A stretch of 64,000 bases of DNA from Halobacteriales archaeon QS_8_69_26 (GTDB lineage Archaea; Halobacteriota; Halobacteria; Halobacteriales; SW-7-71-33), in assembly GCA_003023195.1 (NCBI GenBank), contig PXRX01000004.1:1-64000 (forward strand), in the 5' to 3' direction. The notes under the pieces were generated by a model. That model was not told the DNA's origin and did not search any database. It saw only the letters and a list, made by a program, of their open reading frames with translations. Below are positions 9,014-17,125 of this stretch, in pieces (the stretch's first letter is position 1; each line of letters begins with the position of its first letter). The position numbers were made by a program, and so were the translations under genes.

Positions 9014-9961
9014 TCAGGCCAGCAGGAACGGCTGGGTACCCGTCTCGCTCCCGGTCGGCCCCACGAGTCGCGCCCGGACGTAGCCCCCGACCCTCTCGGC
9101 GTCGCGGTAGGCGAGTCGCGGGCCGTGCCCGACGACCGCTCCCCCGGATGCCCACTGGACGAACTCGTAGTCCCGTGCCTCGACGGCGAGTTCCCCCCGG
9201 TCGGGGTCGTGACGGATCGCGTCCACGACCGGCGGTTCGTCCTCGACGACGTGCTGGTAGAAGAAGCGGCCGCCGGTCAGGGCCTCCCGGACCGCCGCCT
9301 CGGTCAGGTCCTCCAGCAACAGGACGTTCCGCGAGCGGTCGTGGGGGTAGTCCTCGTCGCGCCCGTGGTAGTCGTCGTTGGCGAACCCCCAGGCGGCGCG
9401 GTCGGGGGCGAGTCGCTCCAGCAGGTCGTCCCAGGTGTCGCGGTCGGTGGGGTGACGGTCGGCGGCGTTGACCACCTCGACGCCCAGGAGGTGCGGGTGC
9501 GCCCGGAAGTACTCGACGTACCAGGCCCCGTCCTCGTGGTAGCGCCCGGGGTGCGGGAAGACCGCCAGTCCGTCACGGTCGCCGACGGCTTCGAGGACCT
9601 CGTGGACGCTCATGCCGGTGGTGTCGGCCAGGTCGCAGAACAGCGCCAGGAGGTCGTGCTCGATGCCGCCGTCGCTCCCGCCGAGTTCCACCCCCTTTAC
9701 CGCGACCATCCCCAGGGCCGCCGGGTCGCGGTCCCAGTCGGTCCAGGGCCAGGTCGGCTCCTCGACGTTGTACTCGTGGCCCGTCAGGGCGAGGACCGAG
9801 TACCCCGCCGCGTGGTAGTCGTCGATGACGGTGTCCGGCGGGTCGGCGCCGCCGTGGCCCTCGGTCGGCGGGTGCGAGGTGTGGGCGTGAAAGCCCGCCG
9901 TGTGGCGGTCGACGGCGTCCCAGTCGACCCCCTCGTAGGGGTTCAGGTGGAGGGTTACCAT
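9014..9961 (-). CDS. PHP domain metal-dependent phosphoesterase
   Basis: A 315-residue protein with the PHP fold, which binds two or three metal ions and hydrolyses phosphoesters. Metal-ligand motifs appear in order: FHAHTSHPP (about 24-32), LTGHEYN (about 59-65), GVELGG, FPHPGRY (about 138-144), VNAADRH and ANDDYHG (about 193-199). The C-terminal ~60 residues form an extra beta domain. The paralogous PHP gene at 10505-11293 is 540 bases away on the same strand, with a DUF4112 gene between. The substrate is unknown. Confidence 0.83.
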   Translation of the reverse strand: MVTLHLNPYEGVDWDAVDRHTAGFHAHTSHPPTEGHGGADPPDTVIDDYHAAGYSVLALTGHEYNVEEPTWPWTDWDRDPAALGMVAVKGVELGGSDGGIEHDLLALFCDLADTTGMSVHEVLEAVGDRDGLAVFPHPGRYHEDGAWYVEYFRAHPHLLGVEVVNAADRHPTDRDTWDDLLERLAPDRAAWGFANDDYHGRDEDYPHDRSRNVLLLEDLTEAAVREALTGGRFFYQHVVEDEPPVVDAIRHDPDRGELAVEARDYEFVQWASGGAVVGHGPRLAYRDAERVGGYVRARLVGPTGSETGTQPFLLA

Positions 9962-10073
9962 CTACACCCCGAAGGGGCCGCGGACGGGTAAGTCGTCCGA
10001 CGGACCGGCCCCTGACGGGACGGCAGGCACACGCCGGGGGGATCCCTAATCGTCCGTGGCCCCTTGGATCGGT

Positions 10074-10478
10074 ATGCGCGAAGGGATCCGCGACGACCGA
10101 CCTGGCTACCGGACCGGCAACACGACCACGGGGACGACCGAATCGGAGGCGGCGGCCCTCCGGCGCGTCCGGACGGCGAGCAGACTGCTCGACGACGCCG
10201 TCCGGGTGCCGGGAACCGACGTCCGCGTCGGACTGGACCCGATACTCGGGGTCCTGCCGGTCGCCGGCGATAGCGTCTCCATGATCGTCTCGCTGTACCT
10301 CGTTCTGGAGGCGTACCGGCTGGACGTCCCACGGACGACCATCGCGAAGATGCTCGCGCTGGTCGCCACCGACGCCGCCGTCGGGTCCGTCCCGGTGCTC
10401 GGGACGGTCTTCGACGCGTTCTGGAAGACCAACCGGTGGAACGTCCGGACCATCGAACGCCACGTCCACGGGGGCTGA
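10074..10478 (+). CDS. DUF4112 domain membrane protein
   Basis: A 134-residue protein matching the DUF4112 family. It shows the signature RVPGTDVRVGLDPILGVLPVAGD, here residues about 45-68, followed by two hydrophobic helices (SMIVSLYLVLEAYRL and IAKMLALVATDAAVG) and the conserved DAFWKTNRWN end. The function of the family is not known; it is probably an integral membrane protein. The ATG at 10074 was chosen because it follows a leaderless-type promoter (ATCCCTAATCG) by about 25 bases. Confidence 0.85.
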   Translation: MREGIRDDRPGYRTGNTTTGTTESEAAALRRVRTASRLLDDAVRVPGTDVRVGLDPILGVLPVAGDSVSMIVSLYLVLEAYRLDVPRTTIAKMLALVATDAAVGSVPVLGTVFDAFWKTNRWNVRTIERHVHGG

Positions 10479-10504
10479 TCCCCGGCCAGTGGGGCCGTCG
10501 CTAC

Positions 10505-11293
10505 CTACCGGTCGGACGCCGAGGATCCCCCGGGATCGCCGGCCCCGGAGGGGAGCGACCCGCCCTTGGCTTCCTGCTCGCCCGGCGGCATACCGATCCC
10601 CGGCGGCTGGGGCTCGGGGTCGGGGTCCTGCCGGTCGAGCCACCCTTTCCGGGCGTGGATCAGTTTGTAGGCCGCCCGGACGACCCGCTGTGACGGGCCG
10701 ACGTCGACGCGGGCCTCGACTCGGCCGTCGCGGATGGCGTCCACGACGCCCTCGGGTGTGGGGTCGTCGGCGTCGACGACCGTGTAGGCGCGCCCGACCT
10801 CGACGGGGTAGTGGGCGTCGCTCCCGCCGACCAGCGGGAGGCCCCTGTCGCGGGCGAGTTCCCGGACCTCGTCGTAGGACTCGGTCCCCTTGCCGTTGAT
10901 CTCTATCGCGTCGAAGTCCGCGTCGGCCTCCCGGACCGTGCTGTTGCGGAACGGATGTGGAATGACCGCCGCACAGCCCCGGTCGTGGGCGACGTCGACC
11001 ACCTGGGCGGGCGTGAGTTCGCCGGGTTCCGTCCGCCTGGGCGGCGACGGGCCGACGACGAGGACGTGGCCCCGCGTCGAGGTGACCTCGATGCCCGGGA
11101 CGATCCCCGGCGGCGTCTTCCCGACCGACAGTTCGCGGTAGTAGTCGTGGTTGGTCGTGGCGACGGCGTCGAGGTCGCGACGGCGGGCCACCCACGCCAG
11201 CATGCGCACCCCGAGGGGGTCGAAGGCGCGACCGAGGCGGGGCGCCCCGTGGAAGAACCGCGTGTGCGTGTGGAGGTCGACGGCGAGTTGCAT
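10505..11293 (-). CDS. PHP domain protein (second copy)
   Basis: A 262-residue PHP-fold phosphoesterase. It starts at its first conserved motif, VDLHTHTRFF (residues 5-14), followed by TNHDYY, IPGIEVTS, IPHPFRN and GGSDAHY, so all metal-binding stations are present. The last ~50 residues (PDPEPQPPG...) are low-complexity and Pro/Gly-rich. It is related in fold, but not closely in sequence, to the neighbouring PHP gene. The ATG at 11293 sits directly in front of the first metal motif. Confidence 0.82.
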   Translation of the reverse strand: MQLAVDLHTHTRFFHGAPRLGRAFDPLGVRMLAWVARRRDLDAVATTNHDYYRELSVGKTPPGIVPGIEVTSTRGHVLVVGPSPPRRTEPGELTPAQVVDVAHDRGCAAVIPHPFRNSTVREADADFDAIEINGKGTESYDEVRELARDRGLPLVGGSDAHYPVEVGRAYTVVDADDPTPEGVVDAIRDGRVEARVDVGPSQRVVRAAYKLIHARKGWLDRQDPDPEPQPPGIGMPPGEQEAKGGSLPSGAGDPGGSSASDR

Positions 11294-11399
11294 GGTAGAG
11301 CGAGGGGACGAGGCGGCTTGTACGTTGGGTCGATCCCCGCTCTCGGGCGATCCGTCGATGACCGGGGCAGGACCGACCCCCGGTGTCCGGAGGCGGAGC

Positions 11400-11474
11400 C
11401 ATACCCCGGTGTCCGAGGTTGCAGTAGTCGTAGAGCCGGGCGATCCACGGGTGGAACCTGACGGTGTCGGCCAT
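11400..11474 (-). pseudogene. Possible 5' remnant of a gene
   Basis: Reading leftward from an ATG at 11474 are about 24 residues (beginning MADTVRFHPWIARLYDY) that look like a genuine protein N-terminus, similar in style to small methyltransferase starts. The frame then loses protein-like character before the PHP gene. It may be the stump of a deleted gene. The 337-base gap 11294-11630 otherwise holds only the repeat array at 11496-11598 and the promoters of the flanking genes. Confidence 0.25.
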
Positions 11475-11495
11475 CGATCATCCAGCCTCGTTTCG

Positions 11496-11598
11496 GGATC
11501 GCCCGGGGTGCCGGACCCCGGTTCCCGGGCACTGGTCCGTCGGATCGCCCGGGGTGTCGGACCCCGACCTCGGGTACGGATCCGTCGGATCGCCCGGT
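11496..11598. repeat. Tandem repeat, 45-46 bp unit, ~2.3 copies
   Basis: GGATCGCCCGGGGTG starts at 11496 and 11542, and a truncated copy at 11587. The array lies directly upstream of the cupin gene, whose TATA-like TTGATTAAAC at 11600 begins where the array stops. Confidence 0.83.
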
Positions 11599-11630
11599 TG
11601 ATTAAACCCCGTCCTCCCGCAGCCCCCGGC

Positions 11631-12221
11631 ATGTCCTCGTGGTCGAGCGTGGCCCGGTCCGGCGAAACCGTCTCGTGTCCACCGGCGGGACAGGAGATCC
11701 GGTTCCTGGAGACGGCCGACGACACGGACGGCGAGTACGTCCGGGTGGCGATCGCGCTGGCGGAACGGTCGACGAGGGAGAACGCCGTGAAGCACGTCCA
11801 CCCGCACCAGGAGGAAACGATCGCGGTCCGCGAGGGGAGGATGGGCGTCAACGGGAACGGCGACCGGGACGTCCTCGGGCCGGAAGAGGGGGTGACCTTC
11901 GACCCCGGGGACGCCCACGCCTTCTGGAACGGCGGCGACGGGGAGTTGCACATCGAGGTCGAGCTACGCCCAGCGATGGACACGGAACTGTTCATGCGGT
12001 TCGCGTTCGGACTCGCGCAGGTCGGCAGGACGACGCGGTCCGGGATCCCGCTGAACCCGCTCCGCCTCGGGTTGCTCATGGACGAGTTCGACGGACACCT
12101 CTCCGTCGCCCACCTCCCGGTCCCCCTCCAGCGACTCGGGGCGCGGATCCTCGGTCCGCTCGCCCGCCTCCGGGGCTACTCAATCGACCTCGACGAGGGG
12201 TACGAGCGGCCGGAGGGGTGA
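11631..12221 (+). CDS. Cupin domain protein
   Basis: A 196-residue protein. Residues about 15-110 form a single cupin barrel with metal-ligand candidates KHVHPHQEETIAV (two His and a Glu) and DAHAFWNGG (His). The C-terminal ~80 residues are partly hydrophobic and add a helical extension ending ILGPLARLRGYSIDL. A TATA-like element TTAAAC lies about 27 bases before the ATG, fitting leaderless transcription. Ligand or enzymatic role unknown. Confidence 0.8.
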   Translation: MSSWSSVARSGETVSCPPAGQEIRFLETADDTDGEYVRVAIALAERSTRENAVKHVHPHQEETIAVREGRMGVNGNGDRDVLGPEEGVTFDPGDAHAFWNGGDGELHIEVELRPAMDTELFMRFAFGLAQVGRTTRSGIPLNPLRLGLLMDEFDGHLSVAHLPVPLQRLGARILGPLARLRGYSIDLDEGYERPEG

Positions 12222-12344
12222 CCCGCGGCCACGGCCCGGTAGCGGTAACTCCACGACGCGAGTCCCGCCATCGGCCGCGAGGCCGTTCCCCACCGTCCCC
12301 CTCCCGGAGGCCCGGCGGGGATCCCCGTGATACGCTCCGGGGAG

Positions 12345-13271
12345 CTACTTCACGTCCGCGCTCGTCGCCCGCGAGAGCAGGACGACGGCGACCGTACCGA
12401 GTCCCAGCCCCAGGCCGGCGAGGACGGCCACGCCCGGGACCACGCCGTCGAGCGTCCCGCCGAAGGCGGTCACGTCGATGACGGTCATCACGTCGCGGTC
12501 GAGCATCAGCGAGCGGGCGGCGTCCACCCCGTAGGTCACCGGGTTGACGCGGGCGAACGTCTGGATCCAGTCGGGCAGGGCCTCCAGCGGGAGGAACGCC
12601 GAGGAGAGGAACAGGAGCGGGAACTGCAGGAGGTTGCCGCCGATGATGGTCGACTCCTGGTCCCGCGTGAGCACCGCCAGCGAGTTCGAGAGGGCGACGA
12701 ACCACAGCGAGAACAGCACGCCGACGGCGACGATGCCGACGGCCCCGACGACGCCCGTCTCGATGCCGGCGCCGATCACCACCCCAAGTCCGAGGATGAT
12801 GGCGATCTGTACCGCGATCCGGAACAGTTCGGCCGCGGTCTTGCCGACGAACACCGCGGTCCGGTTCATCGGCGAGACCAGCACCTTCTCGAACATCCCG
12901 TTCTCGATGTCGTTGACGAGCCCCACGCCGCTGGTGACGGCCGCCGCGAGCGACACCTGGACGGCGATGGCGGGGACGAGGTAGGACTCGTAGCTCACCC
13001 CCGGGCCGAGCGTCCCGCGCACGGCGCCGCCGGCGACGTTCCCGAACACCTCCGTGAACAGCAGCAGGAAGATGATCGGCTGCACCAGCGACACGACCAG
13101 TACGAACGGGTTCCGGACGGCCTTCAGGTTCCAGCGCTTGAAGTTGACCCACACGTCGCCCGCGAAGCTGTTGGTCGACAGCCGGATCGCGTCGGGATCG
13201 GCGTCGGGTCCCGTCGTAGTCGGGTCGGCGTCCGGTTCCTCGCTCGCCGCGTCGGTACCGGGCGTGCTCAC
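12345..13271 (-). CDS. ABC-2 type exporter permease
   Basis: A 308-residue integral membrane permease of the ABC-2 family with about six membrane helices. One lies at residues 52-75 (VLVVSLVQPIIFLLLF) and the last near 280-300. The ABC-2 signature region NPVTYGVDAARSLML precedes the last helix. The GTG start at 13271 overlaps the stop of the upstream ATPase gene, so the two are translationally coupled and form one exporter, probably for drugs, lipids or antibiotics. It belongs to the operator-marked group at 14.3-17.1 kb. Confidence 0.87.
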   Translation of the reverse strand: MSTPGTDAASEEPDADPTTTGPDADPDAIRLSTNSFAGDVWVNFKRWNLKAVRNPFVLVVSLVQPIIFLLLFTEVFGNVAGGAVRGTLGPGVSYESYLVPAIAVQVSLAAAVTSGVGLVNDIENGMFEKVLVSPMNRTAVFVGKTAAELFRIAVQIAIILGLGVVIGAGIETGVVGAVGIVAVGVLFSLWFVALSNSLAVLTRDQESTIIGGNLLQFPLLFLSSAFLPLEALPDWIQTFARVNPVTYGVDAARSLMLDRDVMTVIDVTAFGGTLDGVVPGVAVLAGLGLGLGTVAVVLLSRATSADVK

Positions 13272-14293
13272 GCGACGACCCCCTCCGCGTCGTCCGGCCC
13301 GTCGGGGTCCGGCGCCTCGCCGGTGATGGCGAGGAACACGTCGTCCAGGGTCGGGGCACGGACGTCGAACCCGGTGACCGTCAGCCCCTCGTCGCGCAGC
13401 GCCACGAGCAGGTCGGTCCCGTGCTGGCGGGCGGTCTCGGCCGTGACGCTGATCCCCTCGGCGTCCACCGAGACGGTCGCGTCCGCGAACTCCTCGAACC
13501 CCCGTGCCACCTCGGCGGCGCGTTCGTGTTCGGCCTCCCCGCCCTCGACCTCGACCTCCAGCACCTCGCCGCCGACCCGCCGCTTGAGTTCCGCGGGCGA
13601 CCCGTCGGCGACGATCCGACCGTCGAGGATGACGCTCAGGCGGTCGCACAGCTGGTCGGCCTCCTCCAGGTACTGCGTGGTGAGGACGATGGTCGTTCCC
13701 CGGTCGTTGATGCGCCGGAAGTAGTCCCAGAGGCGGTTGCGGGCCTTGGGGTCCAGCCCGGTCGTCGGCTCGTCGAGGAACACCAGCGGCGGCCGGTGGA
13801 CGAGCGCCGTCGCGGCGTCCAGCCGTTTCTTCATGCCGCCGGAGAACTCCTCGGCGCGCTTGCCCGCGACGTCGGCCAGGTCCACGAGGTCGAGCAGTTC
13901 CTCGACCCGGTCGGCGCGTTCGTCGCGGGGGACGCCGTAGGCCTCGCAGGCGAAGCGGACGTTCTCGCGGGCGGTCAACTCCTCGTCCACGCTCGTCTCC
14001 TGGGGCATGTAGCCGATGGATCCCCGCACCTTCCGTGGCTGCTCGCGGACGTCGAAGCCGTTGACCCGAACCGTCCCGGCCGTCGGCGACAGCAGGGTCG
14101 CCAGCACCTTGATGGTCGTCGTCTTGCCCGCCCCGTTGGGGCCCAGGAAGCCGAAGAACTCCCCGCGCGGGACGCGCATGTCGATCCCGTCGACGGCACG
14201 GGTGCCGTCGCCGTACACCAGTTCGAGACCGGAGACGTCGATGGCCAGCCGTTCTCCACCGCCGGGATCCCCCGGTTCTCGCTGACTGCTCAT
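13268..14293 (-). CDS. ABC transporter ATP-binding protein (DrrA-like)
   Basis: A 341-residue ATPase that powers the ABC-2 permease encoded just downstream. Walker A is GPNGAGKTT (about residues 50-58), the ABC signature is SGGMKKR, and Walker B is VFLDEP, followed by the H-loop replaced by TTQYLEEAD. The C-terminal ~110 residues (from GGEVLEVEVEGG) form the extra domain typical of DrrA/NodI-type exporters of drugs. Its promoter carries the first copy of the shared operator (14322-14338). Confidence 0.9.
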   Translation of the reverse strand: MSSQREPGDPGGGERLAIDVSGLELVYGDGTRAVDGIDMRVPRGEFFGFLGPNGAGKTTTIKVLATLLSPTAGTVRVNGFDVREQPRKVRGSIGYMPQETSVDEELTARENVRFACEAYGVPRDERADRVEELLDLVDLADVAGKRAEEFSGGMKKRLDAATALVHRPPLVFLDEPTTGLDPKARNRLWDYFRRINDRGTTIVLTTQYLEEADQLCDRLSVILDGRIVADGSPAELKRRVGGEVLEVEVEGGEAEHERAAEVARGFEEFADATVSVDAEGISVTAETARQHGTDLLVALRDEGLTVTGFDVRAPTLDDVFLAITGEAPDPDGPDDAEGVVA

Positions 14294-14321
14294 GAGGCTA
14301 CTCCGGCTCCTGTAGTCATAA

Positions 14322-14338
14322 ACTTGCGACTTCGAAGT
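14322..14338 (-). promoter_or_regulatory. Operator copy 1, ABC exporter promoter
   Basis: Read on the minus strand, this is ACTTCGAAGTCGCAAGT, beginning with the perfect palindrome ACTTCGAAGT. It is followed by TTTATGACTAC, which forms the TATA region about 28 bases before the ABC gene start. The 17 bases are identical to those at 15074-15090 and the match continues almost perfectly for another 10 bases. It is the likely binding site of the HxlR regulator encoded nearby. Confidence 0.7.
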
Positions 14339-14376
14339 AATAGCGTTGCTACGGTATTCGAAGCGAACACCGGCGG

Positions 14377-14570
14377 CCGGATCGATGGTCCGGCGGAGGC
14401 CCGGATCGATGATCAGGGAGGCGGACCGGATCGATGGTCCGGCGGAGGCCCGGATCGATGATCAGGGAGGGGACCGGATCGATGGTCCGGCGGAGGCCCG
14501 GATCGATGATCAGGGAGGGGACCGGATCGATGATCAGGGAGGCGGACCGGATCGATGGGCCGGGATCGGG
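14377..14570. repeat. Composite tandem repeat, 48-49 bp unit
   Basis: CCGGATCGATGGTCC starts at 14377, 14426 and 14474. Each unit also holds a second half beginning CCGGATCGATGATCAGGGA, so the unit is itself an internal duplication of about 24 bases. Partial copies follow at 14522 and 14547. The array fills the 298-base gap between the ABC promoter and the 3' end of the HxlR gene. Confidence 0.88.
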
Positions 14571-14591
14571 TCGGTCGCCCGACGGGAACGG

Positions 14592-14990
14592 TCAGATCTC
14601 GTGGTCGATGGCCCAGTGGTGGAGGTGCGCGAAGACGGGGAACAGCGTCTCGGCGCGTTCGGTCGGGGTGTACTCGACGCGGGGTGGGATCTCGTCGTAG
14701 GCCTCCCGGTCGAGGAGGCCGGCCTCGGTCAGTTCCGAGAGGCGGGCGGAGAGGGTGTTCGGGGCGATCCGGAGTTCGTCCTCCAGGTCCGAGAACCGGA
14801 GCGGTCCGTCGGCGAAGGCGAAGGTGCTCAGGATCTCCATGGCGTGGGCCCGCCCGAGCAGGTCCAGCAGGTCCGCCACCGTCCGTTCGACCCGTTCGCG
14901 TTCCTCGGGGTCGAGGGAGTCCCGCAGGCGTGCGGCCTCCTCCTGGGACAGTCCGGCGCTCAGTTCCGGCACCTCCGGCGGGTCGGTCAT
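14592..14990 (-). CDS. HxlR/MarR-like winged-helix regulator
   Basis: A 132-residue DNA-binding protein. The winged helix spans about residues 45-125: LGRAHAMEILSTF, then LRFSDLEDELRIAPNTLSARL as the recognition helix region, and RVEYTPTERAETLFPV as the wing and dimer helix. This is the HxlR family pattern, members of which often sense aldehydes, quinones or oxidants. It is flanked on both sides by identical operator elements, upstream of an ABC exporter and of a divergent oxidoreductase operon, so it is probably the local regulator. The ATG at 14990 was preferred over one 16 codons upstream that would add an Arg/Lys-rich stretch. Confidence 0.82.
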   Translation of the reverse strand: MTDPPEVPELSAGLSQEEAARLRDSLDPEERERVERTVADLLDLLGRAHAMEILSTFAFADGPLRFSDLEDELRIAPNTLSARLSELTEAGLLDREAYDEIPPRVEYTPTERAETLFPVFAHLHHWAIDHEI

Positions 14991-15073
14991 GCCTCCCACT
15001 ACGACGGCCCCGCACTTACGCTTTCGTTTCCGTAGCATCGGCCGGAGCGGAGCAATACGCCCCTTACTTCGAT

Positions 15074-15090
15074 ACTTCGAAGTCGCAAGT
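15074..15090 (+). promoter_or_regulatory. Operator copy 2, oxidoreductase promoter
   Basis: ACTTCGAAGTCGCAAGT is followed by ATATGACTAC, overlapping the TATA element roughly 28 bases before the ATG at 15119. It matches copy 1 on the opposite strand over about 28 positions with one difference. A further ACCCGTAGT lies downstream at about 15104-15112. A bound regulator here would block TBP/TFB access. Confidence 0.72.
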
Positions 15091-15118
15091 ATATGACTAC
15101 GGAACCCGTAGTCGTCGC

Positions 15119-15745
15119 ATGCGAATCACGGTGTTCGGAGCGACGGGTGGAACGGGACGGCCGCTGGTCGAACAGGCGCTGGAGCGCGGGCACGAGGTCG
15201 TCGCCTTCACCCGGTCGGCCGGGGACGTCGAGCCGAGGGAGGGCGTCACCGTCGTCGAGGGCGACGCCTACACGGGCGAGGGCGTGAGCGAGGCGGTCGA
15301 CGGGGCGGACGCGGTGGTGTCGGTGCTCGGCCAGTCGAGCGCGGGCCCGGACGACCTGCTGACCGTAGCCGGCGAGCACGTCCTGGCGGCGACGGACGAA
15401 CACGGGGTCGACCGCTACGTCACGCTGGTCGGCGCCGGCGTCCGCGAGGATGGGGAGTCCGTCTCCCTGTCCGGGCGGGTGATGGGGACGGTGCTGAAGT
15501 TGCTCGCCCGGGAGGTGCTGGCGGACGCCGAGGAGCACGTCCGGCAGGTGCGCGGGACCGACCTGTCGTGGACCGTCGTCCGGGCGCCCCGCCTCGCGGA
15601 CGGCGAGGGAACCGGCGACTACCGTGCCGGGGACCTCGCTCTCGGCTTCGAGTCCATCGACCGGCCGGACGTGGCGCGGTTCATCCTGGACTGCCTGGAG
15701 GACGAGCGGTGCGTCCGCGAGATGCCGAAGGTGGGGCCGACATGA
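15119..15745 (+). CDS. NAD(P)-binding oxidoreductase (atypical SDR, NmrA-like)
   Basis: A 208-residue Rossmann-fold protein. The dinucleotide-binding loop is GATGGTG near the N-terminus (residues 7-13), followed by HEVVAFTR, GADAVVSVLG and a C-terminal RPDVARFILDCL. This is the layout of atypical short-chain reductases/NAD(P)H-binding proteins, e.g. NmrA- or BVR-B-like. It is first in a two-gene operon with the DsbA-like gene, sharing an ATGA overlap, and is controlled from the operator at 15074. Confidence 0.83.
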   Translation: MRITVFGATGGTGRPLVEQALERGHEVVAFTRSAGDVEPREGVTVVEGDAYTGEGVSEAVDGADAVVSVLGQSSAGPDDLLTVAGEHVLAATDEHGVDRYVTLVGAGVREDGESVSLSGRVMGTVLKLLAREVLADAEEHVRQVRGTDLSWTVVRAPRLADGEGTGDYRAGDLALGFESIDRPDVARFILDCLEDERCVREMPKVGPT

Positions 15746-16410
15746 GCGGGCCGGGGGACGGCTCCGGGCCGGCCACCGACGGCCCACACCTGACCGTCTA
15801 CGCCGACTACGTCTGCCCGTTCTGCCGGCTCGGGAACGCCACGCTCGGCCGCTACCTCGACGACAGGGCCGAGCGGGGACTGCCGCCCGCCGAGGTCCTG
15901 TGGGAGCCGTTCGATCTCCGCGCCGACGAGCGGCGACCCGACGGCACTGTACCGCCTGGAGCGAGCGAGCACAAGGAGGAGTACGTCCGCTCGCGGTGGT
16001 CCGAGGTAGAGGCCCTCGCCGAGGAGTACGACGTGGCGATGCGGATGGACGTCGATCGCTACCTCCGGATAGACGCCCGGAACGCCCAGGTCGTCGCGCT
16101 CGGCGTCCAGCGGGACCTGCCCGGGCTGTTCCGGCCGTTCCACGACGCCGTCTACGACGCGCTCTGGACCGAGACCCGGGACGTCGGCGACCCCGCAGCC
16201 CTCCGTTCGATCGCCGAGGGCGCCGGCGTCGACCCGGGTCGCGTCGACGAGTACCTCGGGGATCCGGACCTGTACGAGCGGTTCGAGACCGCCGCGCGGC
16301 GGGCCGCGCGTGAGGGGATCCGCGGCGTGCCGACGCTGGTCCACGACGGCAAGCCCGTCTCCGGGTCGCGTTCGGTCGAGGAGTACCGGACCCTGATCGA
16401 GGGGCAGTAG
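15742..16410 (+). CDS. DsbA family / FrnE-like thiol oxidoreductase
   Basis: A 222-residue thioredoxin-fold protein with a CPFC active site (DYVCPFCRLG, about residues 24-33), a helical insert, and the cis-Pro loop GIRGVPTLV near the C-terminus. This matches the FrnE/DsbA subfamily of cytosolic disulfide isomerases; no signal peptide is present. It overlaps the preceding oxidoreductase by four bases (ATGA), so both are expressed together, which suggests a role in thiol or electrophile stress. Confidence 0.85.
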   Translation: MSGPGDGSGPATDGPHLTVYADYVCPFCRLGNATLGRYLDDRAERGLPPAEVLWEPFDLRADERRPDGTVPPGASEHKEEYVRSRWSEVEALAEEYDVAMRMDVDRYLRIDARNAQVVALGVQRDLPGLFRPFHDAVYDALWTETRDVGDPAALRSIAEGAGVDPGRVDEYLGDPDLYERFETAARRAAREGIRGVPTLVHDGKPVSGSRSVEEYRTLIEGQ

Positions 16411-16532
16411 GGGACCGCCGGGTCCGGATCCCTGGCACGCTCGGACGACGCCGGAGTCGGCTTCGGGGACTCGAAGTGACTTGTCGGGGCCGAACTCCAA
16501 CACATTTGGGGCGGGCGCCCGACGGGGTCCAC

Positions 16533-16997
16533 ATGGAGCACGTCTCCATCGACGACGTGGAACCAGGAGCGATGGGTGCGGACGTCGACCGCCGCGGACT
16601 GAGCGACCCGCTGTCGACGGAGGACCTGGCGATCAACCACTACCGTCTCGAGCCGGGCGAACGGCTCTCGGGCGGCCTCCACGCGCACATGGACCAGGAG
16701 GAGGTGTTCGTCGTCGTCGAGGGCGAGGCGACCTTCGAGCGCCTGGAGGGCGAGGACGTCATCGTCGCGGGCGGGGAGGCCGTCCGCTTCGCGCCCGGCG
16801 ATTACCAGTCCGGCGTGAACGACGGCGACGGGGAGCTCCGGGTCCTCGCGCTCGGCGCACCTCGCGACAGCGAGGACGTCCGGGTGCCGCGGGACTGCCC
16901 GGAGTGTGGCAACGACAACCTCCGGGTCCTCCCGGCCGAGGACGGGGAGGGCTTCGACTCCGTCTGCCCGGAGTGTGGCGCCGAGCCCGGCGACTGA
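16533..16997 (+). CDS. Cupin with C-terminal zinc ribbon
   Basis: A 154-residue protein. The cupin barrel occupies about residues 20-110, with the metal-ligand stretch GGLHAHMDQEEVFVV. The last ~35 residues carry two CPEC knuckles (DCPECGNDN and VCPECGAEP) forming a rubredoxin-type zinc ribbon. A weak match to the local operator (TCGAAGT at about 16471) lies upstream, so it may be in the same regulon. Function unknown. Confidence 0.8.
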   Translation: MEHVSIDDVEPGAMGADVDRRGLSDPLSTEDLAINHYRLEPGERLSGGLHAHMDQEEVFVVVEGEATFERLEGEDVIVAGGEAVRFAPGDYQSGVNDGDGELRVLALGAPRDSEDVRVPRDCPECGNDNLRVLPAEDGEGFDSVCPECGAEPGD

Positions 16998-17081
16998 CCG
17001 GGCGGACGATCCCACACCGACCGGTCGCCCGGAGTGCCCCGCAGTTACCGCCGCTTCGACGTCCCGTAGTGACTCAGTTCC

Positions 17082-17100
17082 TCCGAAGTCGATAGTATAT
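17082..17100 (+). promoter_or_regulatory. Operator copy 3, DUF6069 promoter
   Basis: TCCGAAGTCGATAGTATAT, followed by GGCTTC and then ACCTGTAGT. Aligned with copy 2 it keeps CGAAGTCG, AGTATATG and the downstream ACC-GTAGT block at the same spacing, with differences elsewhere. The left half of the palindrome is degenerate. It sits about 26 bases before the ATG at 17126 and puts the 17.1-18.4 kb operon in the same predicted regulon. Confidence 0.62.
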
Positions 17101-17125
17101 GGCTTCACGACCTGTAGTATGGTGC

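Noticed and set aside
9573-11474. Long open frame antisense and overlapping the PHP genes
   Set aside because: It is an Arg/Pro/Gly-rich shadow frame caused by high GC; only its first ~24 codons look protein-like and are listed as a possible remnant.
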